From Babylonia areolata (taxonomy: Eukaryota; Mollusca; Gastropoda; Neogastropoda; Buccinidae), in assembly GCF_041734735.1 (NCBI RefSeq), contig NC_134888.1:39533330-39597329 (forward strand): DNA of 64,000 bases, in the 5' to 3' direction. Numbering within the stretch: position 1 is the stretch's first letter; each line of letters opens with the position of its first letter. Both the position numbers and the translations under genes were made by a program. Positions 63,680-64,000 of the stretch are shown here, piece by piece. The notes below the pieces were generated by a model. That model ran no database searches. It was not told the DNA's origin and saw only the letters and a program-made list of their open reading frames with translations.

Positions 63680-64000
63680 CTAAAGAAGAAAAAAAAAAAG
63701 CCATCATCAGAGGTTGAGTCACTGAGCATAAAAACGGCCAGCTGATATCTTTTAGTTCTTCCTTGCATAATTCTATTACGTGCATCCTTTTTCTTCTCCA
63801 ACTTCCATCTTTAAGCTGCCCTATCATCCTTACTTGTTCAGTGGCATTACATTACCTTCAAACCCCTCATCCTGAATCCCCCACACTCATTTCTACCATG
63901 ACCATTCTGAATGCCCTTAAACCCCGTTTTTATCCACAAAAGGCAAGCCACAACATTGTTCAACCCTCAGCGCCTAGGACAGGCATGATTCAACTCTCAA
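63680..64000 (-). other. Intron upstream of exon 1 (partial)
   Basis: 321 bp to the window end, nothing recognised. Confidence 0.6.

Overview
This window is animal nuclear DNA. It has GT/AG introns, abundant microsatellites, many tandem minisatellites, tRNA-headed SINEs and several decayed transposons. The SINE families resemble repeats I associate with gastropod molluscs; that placement is inference, not something the window proves.

One host gene fills the window on the minus strand: an orthologue of RANBP2/NUP358, the large cytoplasmic-filament nucleoporin. I place 29 coding exons between 63679 (upstream end) and 883 (downstream end). Together they give 5871 nt, exactly 1957 codons, with every splice phase matching. 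Both ends of the gene lie outside the window: the start codon and first TPR repeats beyond 64000, and later domains (further zinc fingers, Ran-binding domains, SUMO-ligase region, cyclophilin) to the left of base 1 if present. The domain order read here is: alpha-helical TPR/solenoid part (exons 1-11), short coiled-coil (12-16), low-complexity linker (17-19), a divergent Ran-binding/PH-like fold (20-22), FG repeats (23), acidic lead and canonical Ran-binding domain (24-26), two nearly identical RanBP2-type zinc fingers with FG motifs (27, 28), and a long FG/poly-Thr exon (29).

The introns are unusual. Four carry tandem arrays whose repeat unit contains a copy of the adjacent splice junction: the 3' splice site of exon 26 (6.2-6.5 kb), the 3' splice site of exon 21 (15.4-15.6 kb), the 5' splice site of exon 22 (11.5-13.8 kb, more than 50 units) and the 5' splice site of exon 11 (42.8-46.2 kb, about 60 units). 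The gene therefore carries well over 100 decoy splice sites. Several other arrays start within about 60 bp of a 5' splice site, and most of the large ones are G-rich on the transcribed-sense strand.

The 12.5 kb intron 16 (21.4-33.9 kb) is a transposon graveyard. It holds a permuted piggyBac-like transposase, a hAT-like transposase with internal tandem duplications, a LINE-type ORF1 with a second partial copy, a short pogo-like element with intact terminal repeats, and two pieces of a protein family I cannot name firmly. Intron 11 has a LINE reverse-transcriptase piece between inverted repeats. Intron 2 holds a fossil DIRS-like (tyrosine recombinase) element of about 2.85 kb with inverted termini. 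No RNA gene, promoter or second host gene could be supported.
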